This document shows, one piece after another, positions 25,477-33,697 of a stretch of DNA of 64,000 nucleotides. The DNA is taken from assembly GCF_015101885.1 (NCBI RefSeq), contig NZ_CP062941.1:3286001-3350000 (forward strand), given 5' to 3'. A program made the translations under genes and the position numbers. This stretch comes from Massilia litorea (lineage in GTDB: Bacteria > Pseudomonadota > Gammaproteobacteria > Burkholderiales > Burkholderiaceae_D). Each line of letters opens with the position of its first letter. Position 1 is the first letter of the stretch. Under the pieces are notes generated by a model. It saw nothing but the letters and a program-made list of their open reading frames with translations. It ran no database searches and was not told the origin of the DNA.

Positions 25477-26807
25477 TCCGGACCGGCATCGCGGCCCTGG
25501 TGCTGGGGCTGTGCACGCTGCTCGGCCCGGCGCAGCGCTGCGCCGCCCAAGCCGCAGACGAGGACGCCCAGCCGGCGCCGCCCGCCGCCGCGCGCGACGC
25601 CGAGCCGGCCGCGCGCCAGCTGCTGGTCATGCTGCGCCTGCCGCCCCGGCATTTTCGTCCCGACAGCGCCTACGGCAGCGGCTATGGCGGCGACGGCACC
25701 CGTGCCGCGCGCCGTCGCCTCGCCGAGGAACTGGCCGGCGCCCATGGGCTGAAACTGGTGAATGCCTGGCCGATGCCGGCGATCGGCGTCGACTGCTTCG
25801 TGATGGAAGAGGCGGGCGGGGTTCCGGTCGAGCGCGCCCTGGCGGAACTGGCGCGCGATCCGCGCGTGCTCTGGGTGCAGCCTGTCAGCCAGTACGAGGG
25901 CCTGGACGGCGGCGATCCCTTGTACGCCGTCCAGCCGGCCGGCCGCGACTGGCAGCTGGCGGCGCTGCACCGCGCCAGCACTGGACGCAGGGTGCCGGTG
26001 GCCGTCATCGACAGCGGCGTCGACAGCGCGCATCCCGACCTGCTGGGACAGGTGGCGCTGCGCGAGAATTTCGTCGATACCGGCCCGGACGCCGCCGAAG
26101 CGCACGGCACGGCGGTGGCGGGCATCATCGCAGCGCGCAGCGGCAACGGCGTCGGCATCGCCGGCATCGCGCCGGACGCCAGGCTGATGGCCTTGCGCGC
26201 CTGCTGGGAGCGCCCGCATGCGCCGGTCCGCTGCAACAGCTTTACCCTGGGACGGGCCATCAACTATGCGCTGCTGCACGGCGCCAGGGTCATCAACCTG
26301 AGCCTGAGCGGGCCGCCCGACCGATTGTTGCAAAGCCTGCTCGACGCGGCCCTGGCGCGCGGCATCGCGGTGGTCGGCGCGGCCGATCCGCGCCGCGCCG
26401 ACGGCGGCTTTCCGGCCTCGCATCCGGGCGTGATTTCCGTGGCGGCGGCGGGAACGGGCGCGGCGCCCGGCGCGCTGCATGCGCCGGGCGCCGACATCCC
26501 GACCTGCATGCCGGGCGCGCGCTGGGCATTGGTGAACGGGTCCTCGTTTGCGGCGGCGCATGTGTCGGGCCTGGCCGCCCTGCTGGTCGAATTGCGGCCC
26601 GCGCTGACGCCGGCCGGCCTGCGCAGCCGCCTGAGCGAGGCGGGGGCGGGCGTGGCGGCCTTCTCGCTGAACACGCGACAAGAACCGGGACAGCAAGCCG
26701 AACGAACTGGTAGCATAGACGCATGCGCAGTCATCGGGCGCGCCGCCGGAGCCTGTGTCTGCCCATGCCCCTCGACTGTCGCGATCACTGCCGAAAAAGC
26801 CCCTTGA
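25473..26807 (+). CDS. Subtilisin-like serine protease (S8 family)
   Basis: 444 residues with a signal peptide and an N-terminal propeptide-like region (residues about 45-140). The catalytic Asp is in VAVIDSGVDSAHPDL, His in EAHGTAVAGIIAA and Ser in VNGSSFAAAHVSGLAALL; the oxyanion Asn region is less clear. It is exported to the periplasm or beyond. It is co-translated with the anti-sigma factor (ATGA) and its 3' end overlaps the next gene by 85 bases. Possible substrates include the anti-sigma periplasmic domain. Confidence 0.87.
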   Translation: MIRTGIAALVLGLCTLLGPAQRCAAQAADEDAQPAPPAAARDAEPAARQLLVMLRLPPRHFRPDSAYGSGYGGDGTRAARRRLAEELAGAHGLKLVNAWPMPAIGVDCFVMEEAGGVPVERALAELARDPRVLWVQPVSQYEGLDGGDPLYAVQPAGRDWQLAALHRASTGRRVPVAVIDSGVDSAHPDLLGQVALRENFVDTGPDAAEAHGTAVAGIIAARSGNGVGIAGIAPDARLMALRACWERPHAPVRCNSFTLGRAINYALLHGARVINLSLSGPPDRLLQSLLDAALARGIAVVGAADPRRADGGFPASHPGVISVAAAGTGAAPGALHAPGADIPTCMPGARWALVNGSSFAAAHVSGLAALLVELRPALTPAGLRSRLSEAGAGVAAFSLNTRQEPGQQAERTGSIDACAVIGRAAGACVCPCPSTVAITAEKAP

Positions 26808-27496
26808 TCCCTGGCCGCCGGGTCGTGCCCGCGGCCTGCCGCGCCGTCTTCCTGCTGTCCTTGTTCGCACTGGCGCCCGGCGCCCAGGCGCAGACGGCCG
26901 CCACCTTCAGCGTCGTGTCCGAATACAGCCTGCGCGGCCTCTCGCTCAGCAGCGGCCGCGCGGAGCCGCAGCTGCGCATCGACCAGGACAGCAGCGATGG
27001 CTGGTACTGGGGAGCCTTCGGCTCGCGCGTGCTCCTGCGCGCCAGTCCCGCCAGCGCATTGGCGATCGCCTACGCCGGCTATGCCCGGCGCCTGGCCTCC
27101 GGGCTGGGCTGGGATGCCGGGGTCAGCCGCGTGGTGTTCCTGCGCGACGGCCGCAGCAATTACCTCGAGGTGTATGCCGGGATCAGTTCCGATCGCGCCG
27201 GCGCGCGGGTGTCGCTGTCGCCCCATTATTACGGCGAGGGCCGCACCGCCTATGCCGAAGTGAACGGCGACTGGCCGCTGGGCGAGCGCTTGCGGCTGAC
27301 CGGCCACGCCGGCCTGCTGCACTGGCTGCAGGACTATGGCCGCGCCGCGCGCAACCGCATCGACCTGCGCGCCGGCCTGGCCGCCGACATCGGCGACTTC
27401 AGCGTCGAGATCGGCCTGCAGGCGCGCCAGCGCGACCCCGGCCTGGGCGCCGCGCGGGCGCGTGCGCTGTTCGCCAGCGCCAGCCTCGGCTTCTGA
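26723..27496 (+). CDS. Outer-membrane beta-barrel protein (TorF-like putative porin)
   Basis: Up to 257 residues. A signal peptide is seen at CRAVFLLSLFALAPGAQAQ, and the next residues (FSVVSEYSLRGLSLSSGR) are the opening of TIGR02001-type barrels. Amphipathic strands with aromatic girdles follow and the chain ends in Phe (ASASLGF), as barrels do. The start is uncertain: ATG at 26723 lies inside the protease gene, ATG at 26765 is the next, and a GTG close to the signal peptide would remove the overlap. It is probably part of the same ECF-controlled unit. Confidence 0.7.
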   Translation: MRSHRARRRSLCLPMPLDCRDHCRKSPLIPGRRVVPAACRAVFLLSLFALAPGAQAQTAATFSVVSEYSLRGLSLSSGRAEPQLRIDQDSSDGWYWGAFGSRVLLRASPASALAIAYAGYARRLASGLGWDAGVSRVVFLRDGRSNYLEVYAGISSDRAGARVSLSPHYYGEGRTAYAEVNGDWPLGERLRLTGHAGLLHWLQDYGRAARNRIDLRAGLAADIGDFSVEIGLQARQRDPGLGAARARALFASASLGF

Positions 27497-27591
27497 CGGG
27501 CAGCCTTTTGCGCCGCGACGCTTGAACCTTGCGCGGGCCGGCGGGCATTAACGGGGGATCATCCTTCCCGACCCAGCCCTGAGGAGCAGCC

Positions 27592-28710
27592 ATGCACATC
27601 CATTCCAAAGCGGCCGCCTGGTTCAAGGCGGCCCTCTCCGGCGCGGCCCTGGCCGCCGTCGTCGCAGCCTGCGGGGGCGGCGACGACCATCCGATGCGCC
27701 CGCCCGTCGTCATGCCGCCGGTCGCCACCAGCGCCTATGCCACGACGGTCCTGGTGGCCGATGCGGCGCCGGCGCCGCACGTCGATACGCACCTCGTCAA
27801 TGCCTGGGGCATCGCCTTCAATCCGACCGGCTTCGTCTGGGTCAACAACGAAGGTACCTCGACCTCGACCCTGTACGACGGCGCCGGCGTGCCGCAGTCC
27901 CTGGTCGTCGCGATTCCCGCCGGCACGGCCGGCGCGGCGCGGCCGACCGGCATCGTGTTCAACGGCAGCAGCGATTTCAAGGTGACCCAGAACGGCGTCA
28001 CCGGCGCCAGCCCCTTCATCTTCGCCGGCCTGGCCGGCACCGTGGCCGGCTGGTCGCCCACGGTGAACCGCACCAATGCGGTGACGGTGGTCGACAGCGG
28101 CGGCGCGTCCGTCTACACGGGCCTAACGATCGCCAGCTCGGGCGGCGCGAACTTCATTTACGCGGCGGATTTCCGCAATCGCCGCATCGATGTCTACGAC
28201 GGCAACTGGCAGAAGGCGACGCTGCCGGGCGGCAGTTTCACCGACCCCAACCTGCCGGCCACCTATGCGCCCTTCGGCATCCAGGCCGCGGGCGGGCGCA
28301 TCTACGTAGCCTATGCGCAGCGCGGCGCCTCCGGCGAGGAGGCCAAGGGCGCGGGCCTGGGCATCGTCGACGCCTTCGATCCGAACGGCGCCTTCGTCGC
28401 GCGGGTGGCGACCGGCGGCGCCCTGAACGCGCCCTGGGGCATGACGCTGGCGCCGGCCGCCTTCGGCGACTTCAGCAACAGCCTGCTGGTGGCGAATTTT
28501 GGCGACGGCAAGATCAACGCCTACAACCCCAGCACCGGCGCCCTGATGGGGACGCTCAGCCGCGCGGACAAGACGCCGATCGTCATCGATGGCTTATGGG
28601 GTATCGCCTTCGGCAATGGCATCCAGGCGCAGCCGACCACCACCCTGTTCTACGCGGCCGGGCCGGGCGACGAGGCGCACGGCCAGTACGGCAAGATCGA
28701 GCTCCAGTAA
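27592..28710 (+). CDS. TIGR03118 family lipoprotein
   Basis: 372 residues. Signal peptide and lipobox (VVAACGGG, Cys about 26). The conserved TIGR03118 pattern is present: HLVNAWGIAFNPTGFVWVNN, then IYAADFRNRRIDVYDGNW and a beta-propeller-like repeat with LLVANFGDGKINAYNP and IDGLWGIAFGNG near the end. These are exported beta-propeller proteins of unknown ligand. A strong terminator follows, so this gene ends a transcription unit. Confidence 0.85.
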   Translation: MHIHSKAAAWFKAALSGAALAAVVAACGGGDDHPMRPPVVMPPVATSAYATTVLVADAAPAPHVDTHLVNAWGIAFNPTGFVWVNNEGTSTSTLYDGAGVPQSLVVAIPAGTAGAARPTGIVFNGSSDFKVTQNGVTGASPFIFAGLAGTVAGWSPTVNRTNAVTVVDSGGASVYTGLTIASSGGANFIYAADFRNRRIDVYDGNWQKATLPGGSFTDPNLPATYAPFGIQAAGGRIYVAYAQRGASGEEAKGAGLGIVDAFDPNGAFVARVATGGALNAPWGMTLAPAAFGDFSNSLLVANFGDGKINAYNPSTGALMGTLSRADKTPIVIDGLWGIAFGNGIQAQPTTTLFYAAGPGDEAHGQYGKIELQ

Positions 28711-28728
28711 GGGCGCGTGTCCCGTTGG

Positions 28729-28766
28729 CGCTCGCTGCGGTGTCGTCCGCAGCGGGCGTTTTTTTT
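28729..28766 (+). terminator. Rho-independent terminator
   Basis: A 12-pair stem (CGCTCGCTGCGG with CCGCAGCGGGCG, one G-U pair) with a six-base loop is followed by eight T residues. It lies 18 bases after the TIGR03118 stop and points the same way. Confidence 0.92.
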
Positions 28767-28838
28767 CGCCGGCGAGAAATACTCATGTGCGGCGTGGACG
28801 GAAAAAACGTACGATAATAGTAATGATGCACATCGCGC

Positions 28839-29360
28839 ATGCCGCGCGTCGATCGCCAACCCGAACCCTACATGCCCACCAAACCCGCAGCCAAGGCCGA
28901 CCCGGCCTATGAAGTGAAGAAATCCCCCGTCCACGGCAACGGCGTCTTTGCCCGCCGCCACATCGATGCCGGCGAGCGCATCATCGAATACCGGGGCGAA
29001 CGCATCACCTGGGACGAGGCGACCCAGCGCGCCGAAGACCGGGGCGGTCCGATCAACCACACCTTCTACTTCAGCCTGCACGACGGCCGCGTCATCGACG
29101 GCGGCAGCCGCGGCAACGAGGCGCGCTGGATCAACCATGCCTGTTCGCCCAACTGCGAAGCGTATGAAGACGAAGGGCGCGTCTACATCCACGCGCTGCA
29201 TCCGATCGAGCCGGGCCAGGAACTGAACTACAACTACGCACTCATCTACGATGAGCGCCATACGCCCGCCCTGAAGAAGCTGTTCGCCTGCCGCTGCGGC
29301 ACGCCCGGCTGCACCGGCACCATGCTCGCGCCCAAAAAACGTCAAAAGAAAAAGGCGTGA
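28839..29360 (+). CDS. SET-domain protein-lysine methyltransferase
   Basis: 173 residues. Conserved SET motifs: VHGNGVFARRHIDAGERIIEY (N-terminal GxG), GNEARWINHACSPNCEAY (the NHxCxPN pseudoknot) and GQELNYNY; a post-SET-like CRCGTPGC follows near the end. It probably methylates a protein lysine with S-adenosylmethionine; the bacterial substrate is unknown. A Lys-rich tail (KKRQKKKA) may bind nucleic acid. The start could be 28839 or 28872 and neither has a strong ribosome binding site; a GATAAT box at 28813-28818 could be the -10 element of a near-leaderless transcript. Confidence 0.87.
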   Translation: MPRVDRQPEPYMPTKPAAKADPAYEVKKSPVHGNGVFARRHIDAGERIIEYRGERITWDEATQRAEDRGGPINHTFYFSLHDGRVIDGGSRGNEARWINHACSPNCEAYEDEGRVYIHALHPIEPGQELNYNYALIYDERHTPALKKLFACRCGTPGCTGTMLAPKKRQKKKA

Positions 29361-29370
29361 AAGAAAAATC

Positions 29371-30561
29371 ATGAAACCCATCGTCCGCAGCCTGCTGGAA
29401 ACCGACCTCTACAAATTTACGATGTGGCAGGCGCTGCTGCACCGGCACCCGAACGCGCATGGCGAATACGAATTCCTGTGCCGTAACCAGCCGGACTATC
29501 CGCTGGCCGAGCTGAAGGAAGAAGTCGAGCGCGAGCTCGACCATCTGTGCGAGCTGCTGTTCACCGACGAAGAGATCGCCTATCTGCGCGGCCTGCGTTT
29601 CATCAAAAGCGACTTCGCCGACTTCCTGACGGTGTTCCGCTTCCAGCGCAAGTTCATCACGGTCGAGGCCGACGGACCGCACCTGCGCATCCGCGCCACC
29701 GGCCCGATCGTGCATGTGATGGGCTTCGAGATCTATGTGCTCTACATCGTCAACGAGCTGTATTTCCGGCGCTTCGACGCCGCCGCGGCGATCGGGGAAG
29801 CGCGCAAGCGCCTGGCGCTGAAGGTCGAACAGTTCCGCGACTTCGACAAGGAGCCGAAGCGCACCAACCCCTTCGAATTCTTCGACTTCGGCGTGCGCCG
29901 GCGCTTTTCGGGGGAGTGGCAGGACGAGGTCGTGTCGACGCTGGCGCGCGAGCTGCCGCAGTTCTTCAAGGGCACCTCGAACGTGCACCTGGCGCGCAAG
30001 TACAACCTGGTGCCGATCGGGACCATGGCGCACGAATACATGCAGGCCTTCCAGGCCTTCCCGGTGCGCCTGCGCGACTTTCAGAAAGCGGCGCTCGAGG
30101 ACTGGGTGCAGGAATACCGGGGCGACCTCGGCACGGCGCTGACCGACGTGGTCGGCATGGACGCCTTCCTGGCCGACTTCGACCTGTATTTCGCCAAGCT
30201 CTTCGACGGCCTGCGCCACGATTCGGGCGATCCGCTGGAATGGGGAGAGAAGGCGCTGGCGCACTATGCGAAACTGCGCATCGACGCCCGCACCAAGCGC
30301 CTCGTGTTCTCCGATGCGCTGACCGTGCCCAAGGCGCTGGCCCTGTACCGCCATTTCGCCGACCGCACCCAGACCGGCTTCGGCATCGGCACCCAGCTCA
30401 CCAACGACACGCCCTATAAAGCGCTGAACATCGTCATGAAACTGACCCGCTGCAATAACCAGCCGGTGGCGAAACTGTCGGACACGCCCGGCAAATCGAT
30501 GTGCACCGACGAGACTTTCATGGCCTACTTGCGCCAGGTGTTCCAGCATTCCGTATCCTAG
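29371..30561 (+). CDS. pncB: Nicotinate phosphoribosyltransferase
   Basis: 396 residues, full length for the PncB family. N terminus SLLETDLYKFTMWQALLHRH; then EFFDFGVRRRFSGEWQ, with the His in PIGTMAHEYMQAF expected to be the phosphorylated or substrate-binding residue; DSGDPLEWGEKAL and FGIGTQLTND form the PRPP site. It converts nicotinate and PRPP (with ATP) to nicotinate mononucleotide in NAD salvage. It starts ten bases after the SET gene stop and is likely co-transcribed with it. Confidence 0.95.
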   Translation: MKPIVRSLLETDLYKFTMWQALLHRHPNAHGEYEFLCRNQPDYPLAELKEEVERELDHLCELLFTDEEIAYLRGLRFIKSDFADFLTVFRFQRKFITVEADGPHLRIRATGPIVHVMGFEIYVLYIVNELYFRRFDAAAAIGEARKRLALKVEQFRDFDKEPKRTNPFEFFDFGVRRRFSGEWQDEVVSTLARELPQFFKGTSNVHLARKYNLVPIGTMAHEYMQAFQAFPVRLRDFQKAALEDWVQEYRGDLGTALTDVVGMDAFLADFDLYFAKLFDGLRHDSGDPLEWGEKALAHYAKLRIDARTKRLVFSDALTVPKALALYRHFADRTQTGFGIGTQLTNDTPYKALNIVMKLTRCNNQPVAKLSDTPGKSMCTDETFMAYLRQVFQHSVS

Positions 30562-30620
30562 GCCCGGTTCCTGGACCGGCTGCGCGGCGGCCGCTTGCCG
30601 TCAACTCGATGGAGAACGTC

Positions 30621-31040
30621 TTGAAAGCACTCGCCGCCTTCGTGCTGGCCGCCGCCAGCTTCGCCGCCCCGACCATTCATGCGCAGGAAACGGCCAGCGT
30701 CGCCGCCGCAACCGACGCCGCCACCCAGTGGCTCGCCCTCATGGATGCCGGCAAGATCCCTGAATCCTGGGATGCCATGGCGCCGGCCATGCAGCAGGCC
30801 GTGACGCGCGACACCTGGGCCAGGGTCGGCAGCGAGGCGCGCGCCCCCTTTGGCGCGGTCAAGACGCGCACGCTGGGTTCGGCCGGCTACACCCGCACGC
30901 TGCCGAACGCGCCTGCCGGCGAATACGTCGTCATCCAGTACAACACCGACTTCGCCAGGCGCGCCGGCGCCGTCGAGACCGTGGTCCCGATGCGCCAGCC
31001 GGATGGCAGCTGGAAAGTCTCGGGCTACTTCATCCGCTAG
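30621..31040 (+). CDS. DUF4019 family exported protein
   Basis: About 139 residues. Chosen start: TTG at 30621, six bases after GGAG, giving a normal signal peptide (KALAAFVLAAASFAAPTIHA); an ATG at 30609 lacks a ribosome binding site. The mature part shows WLALMDAGKIPESWDAMAP and ends with VVPMRQPDGSWKVSGYFIR, the usual DUF4019 pattern. Function unknown. The fold is probably related to NTF2-like stress proteins. Confidence 0.75.
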   Translation: MKALAAFVLAAASFAAPTIHAQETASVAAATDAATQWLALMDAGKIPESWDAMAPAMQQAVTRDTWARVGSEARAPFGAVKTRTLGSAGYTRTLPNAPAGEYVVIQYNTDFARRAGAVETVVPMRQPDGSWKVSGYFIR

Positions 31041-31044
31041 CTGC

Positions 31045-32142
31045 TCAGTTATCCGGCTTGCCTGGCACCAGGCGCCACAGCTCGGTCGGCAGCGCGCTCG
31101 GCGCGTCCGGCTTGAAGAAGGCCGCATCCTGGATGTGCGAGGTCGTCACATAGACCGTGCCGTCCGGGCCCTGGCTGAAGGTGTCGGGCCAGCGCAGCCG
31201 TTTGTCCTGCACCAGTGTCTGCAGCGGCGCGCCTGGCCCCGCGTCGAGGTCGCGCATCCGGATGGCGTCGTTTTCCACGCTGGTGAGCAGCATGCGGTTG
31301 GTGCCGCGCGGGATCAGCAGGCCGTCGTTCACGCCGTTCAGGCCATAGGGTTCGACTTCCTTCGAGACGTCCTCGCCGCGCATGCCGGCGCCGCGCAGCT
31401 GCTCCGTGCGGATGCGGTACAGGGTGTCGCCCTTGATCGCCTGCCAGTACAGGTATTCTCCGTCGTCGGAGAGCTCGATGCCGTCGGCCGAGAACTCGAC
31501 GCCGCGCCCGTCCGGACGGCGCAGCACCTTGCCGTCGGCTTTGACGTCGAGTCCCTTCTTCATCTGGGTGGAGTCGTCGCCGTCGAGCACGCGCACCGCC
31601 TTGCCGCTCCTGATGTCGACCACCACGATCGCGCCCTTTACGCCCGAGTCGGTGATGTAGGCGACGGCGCCGTCGTTCGAAAAGCGCACGTCGTTCAGGT
31701 AGGAACCCTGGGGCGCCGCGTCCTCATCGAAGGCGATGGTCTGTTTCACCTTGTTGGTGGCGAGGTCGATGCGCACCAGCTTCGGTCCGCCGTCGACCAC
31801 ATGGCTTTGCGCCGGCGCGGCCGGGTCCAGTACCCACAGGCTGCCGCGGCCGTCGGCGACGACGCTCTGCACGCAGACCCAGTGGTCTTCCGGACTCAGC
31901 TCGTCTTTCTTCGCATTGCGCCAGGCGTTCCATTCTTCGTCCGGATAAGGCTTGACGCTGCCGTCGGCCAGCACTTCGGCCACCGAGACCGGCGCGTCTT
32001 CGGTCCAGCGCGGGAAATTGACGAAGATGCGATTGTCCTCGGAGACGGTGACGCCCGTCACCTGGTGTTCGAAACGGGCCACGCAGTCGATGCTGCAATG
32101 GCCTTCCTGGAGATCGAAAGTCGATGCGGTCTTCTTGCTCAT
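31045..32142 (-). CDS. Major royal jelly/yellow-type beta-propeller protein
   Basis: 365 residues, no signal peptide. Conserved pieces of the MRJP/yellow (L-dopachrome-tautomerase-related) family: VTGVTVSEDNRIFVNFPRW, HWVCVQSVVADGRGSLWVLD, SYLNDVRFSNDGAVAYITDS and GPDGTVYVTTSHIQD. The fold is a six-bladed propeller that often binds small amines or acts as a lactonase-like enzyme. The bacterial role is not known. It lies downstream of topoisomerase IB on the same strand with a 39-base gap and may be co-transcribed. Confidence 0.83.
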   Translation of the reverse strand: MSKKTASTFDLQEGHCSIDCVARFEHQVTGVTVSEDNRIFVNFPRWTEDAPVSVAEVLADGSVKPYPDEEWNAWRNAKKDELSPEDHWVCVQSVVADGRGSLWVLDPAAPAQSHVVDGGPKLVRIDLATNKVKQTIAFDEDAAPQGSYLNDVRFSNDGAVAYITDSGVKGAIVVVDIRSGKAVRVLDGDDSTQMKKGLDVKADGKVLRRPDGRGVEFSADGIELSDDGEYLYWQAIKGDTLYRIRTEQLRGAGMRGEDVSKEVEPYGLNGVNDGLLIPRGTNRMLLTSVENDAIRMRDLDAGPGAPLQTLVQDKRLRWPDTFSQGPDGTVYVTTSHIQDAAFFKPDAPSALPTELWRLVPGKPDN

Positions 32143-32181
32143 GAATGTCCTTGGAATCGTTGAAAAGGGGGAGGCCGACTC

Positions 32182-33306
32182 TCAGGCAGCCTTCTTCTGG
32201 TTGCCCGAGGCGGCTTCGGCCTCGTGCGCCAGGCGCTGCTGCAGCATGGCGAGCACGGCTGCTTCCTCGGGCTGGAGCGCGTGCAGGTCTTCGACCAGCT
32301 CCTGTTCGGTGCGTTCGCGCATGGCCTCGATCACGGCGCCTTCCATGTAGGCGTCGAGCACGGCCGGATGCACATAGCACTTGCGGCAGACCGAGGGCGT
32401 GTTGCCGAGTTTTTGCGCCACCGACTCGATGGCGCGCACGACGTTCTTCTTGGCCTGGGTTTCGGAATCGAACTTCTCGAATTCCTGCAGGGCGAGGGCG
32501 GCCAGCACCGTACCCGACCAGGTACGGAAATCCTTGGCCGTATAGTCTTCGCCGGTAATGCTGCGCAGGTAATCGTTGACGTCGGAAGAATCGATGCTGT
32601 GTGTCTCGCCATCTTCGCCCACGTACTGGAACAGTTCCTGGCCGGGCAGGTCGCGCGTGCTGCGGATGATGCGCGCCACGCGCCGGTCGTGCACCTTGAT
32701 CTTGTGGTAGACGCCGCTCTTGCCCCGGAAAGAGAAGGCGACCTCGCTGCCGTCGACTTTCACGTGGCGGTTGCGCAGGGTGGTCAGCCCGAAGGATTTG
32801 TTGGTGCGCGCATATTCCTCGTTCCCGACCCGCATCATGGTCGCCTCGAGCAGGTAGACGATGGTCGCCAGCATTTTTTCGCGCGGCAGGCCGGGCAGTT
32901 TCAGGGCGCGGTCCACTTCGGCCCGGATCGCGGGCAGGGCCTTGCCGAAATTGATCATCCGCTCGTACTTCACCTCGTCGCGCACGCTGCGCCATTTCGG
33001 GTGGTAGCGGTATTGCTTGCGCCCGCGCGCATCGCGCCCGGTCGCCTGCAGGTGGCCGTTGGCCTGGGGGCAGATCCAGACCTCGGTCCAGGCCGGCGGG
33101 ATGACGAGCGACTTGATGCGTTTCAGGGTCGCCTCGTCCTCGATCGGCTCGCCCTTGGCCGAGAAGTAATTAAAACCTTCTTGCGCCGGCTCGCGCCGGA
33201 TGCCGGGCCGGTCGTCGTGGACGTAGCGCAGCCCGGCCGCCTTGGCGGCGGCGGGCGGATCGCTGAGCGGTGCAGGGTCTTGCTGCGTCTGGGCGTCGAG
33301 GGTCAT
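32182..33306 (-). CDS. DNA topoisomerase IB
   Basis: 374 residues, the compact bacterial/poxvirus-like type. N-terminal GLRYVHDDRPGIRRE, then VIPPAWTEVWICP and GRDARGRKQYRYHPKWR. The catalytic core has RVGNEEYARTNKSFGLTTLR (Arg), GKSGVYHKIKVHD (Lys), DFRTWSGTVLA (Arg/Trp) and the tyrosine in CRKCYVHPAVLDAY. It relaxes supercoils through a 3'-phosphotyrosine link. It is divergent from the ParD-like gene. The Lys tail (NQKKAA) is short. Confidence 0.92.
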   Translation of the reverse strand: MTLDAQTQQDPAPLSDPPAAAKAAGLRYVHDDRPGIRREPAQEGFNYFSAKGEPIEDEATLKRIKSLVIPPAWTEVWICPQANGHLQATGRDARGRKQYRYHPKWRSVRDEVKYERMINFGKALPAIRAEVDRALKLPGLPREKMLATIVYLLEATMMRVGNEEYARTNKSFGLTTLRNRHVKVDGSEVAFSFRGKSGVYHKIKVHDRRVARIIRSTRDLPGQELFQYVGEDGETHSIDSSDVNDYLRSITGEDYTAKDFRTWSGTVLAALALQEFEKFDSETQAKKNVVRAIESVAQKLGNTPSVCRKCYVHPAVLDAYMEGAVIEAMRERTEQELVEDLHALQPEEAAVLAMLQQRLAHEAEAASGNQKKAA

Positions 33307-33445
33307 GGTCGCGGCTCTGGAGTCAATGTGCCGGACCGATCTTACGCCTTCCACATGTGCGTACCGTTCGGGAGCTAACGCAGCGCGCGGGGCAGGACGA
33401 TGACCTGGATCAGCAAAGATCGCTTGCACTATGCTCGATCGACAA

Positions 33446-33478
33446 TATATGATCCGTATATGAATCGTATATAAGGGG
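33446..33478. promoter_or_regulatory. Three 11-base AT-rich direct repeats (candidate operator)
   Basis: TATATGATCCG, TATATGAATCG and TATATAAGGGG lie head to tail directly before the ParD-like gene (start 33485). The first two differ at one base. Such spaced repeats at 11-base (one-turn) intervals fit binding by a ribbon-helix-helix dimer array. The third repeat overlaps the possible -10 region and ribosome binding site, so the site could be autoregulatory. Confidence 0.5.
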
Positions 33479-33484
33479 TTTGGC

Positions 33485-33697
33485 ATGGGCATTGTTAACA
33501 TCGACGACGATCTGCACGACCAGATTCGCAAGGGGAGCAGTGTGTCGCACCGCTCGATCAACGCGCAGGCGGCGTTCTGGGTCAGGATCGGCATGCTGGC
33601 CGAATTGAATCCGACCCTGAGTTTCAACGAGCTCATGGCGCGCGAGCTGCGGGCGGCGGGCATCATGGAGGACGCCATCCGGGTGGCCTCGACATGA
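33485..33697 (+). CDS. ParD-like (ribbon-helix-helix) small protein
   Basis: 70 residues. MGIVNIDDDLHDQIRKGSSVSHRSINAQAAFWV has the ribbon-helix-helix plan of ParD-like antitoxins: a short basic/acidic strand, then two helices. The C-terminal helices contain LSFNELMARELRAAG. Its stop overlaps the start of a methionine aminopeptidase gene, not a ParE toxin. It is therefore likely a DNA-binding regulator of that gene. Confidence 0.82.
   Translation: MGIVNIDDDLHDQIRKGSSVSHRSINAQAAFWVRIGMLAELNPTLSFNELMARELRAAGIMEDAIRVAST

Noticed and set aside
20618..25630. A 1670-codon open frame on the minus strand
   Set aside because: It lies opposite three well-supported plus-strand genes (Fe-S protein, acyl-CoA synthetase, ECF/anti-sigma). 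It has no ribosome binding site or recognisable motif; high GC leaves antisense frames open.
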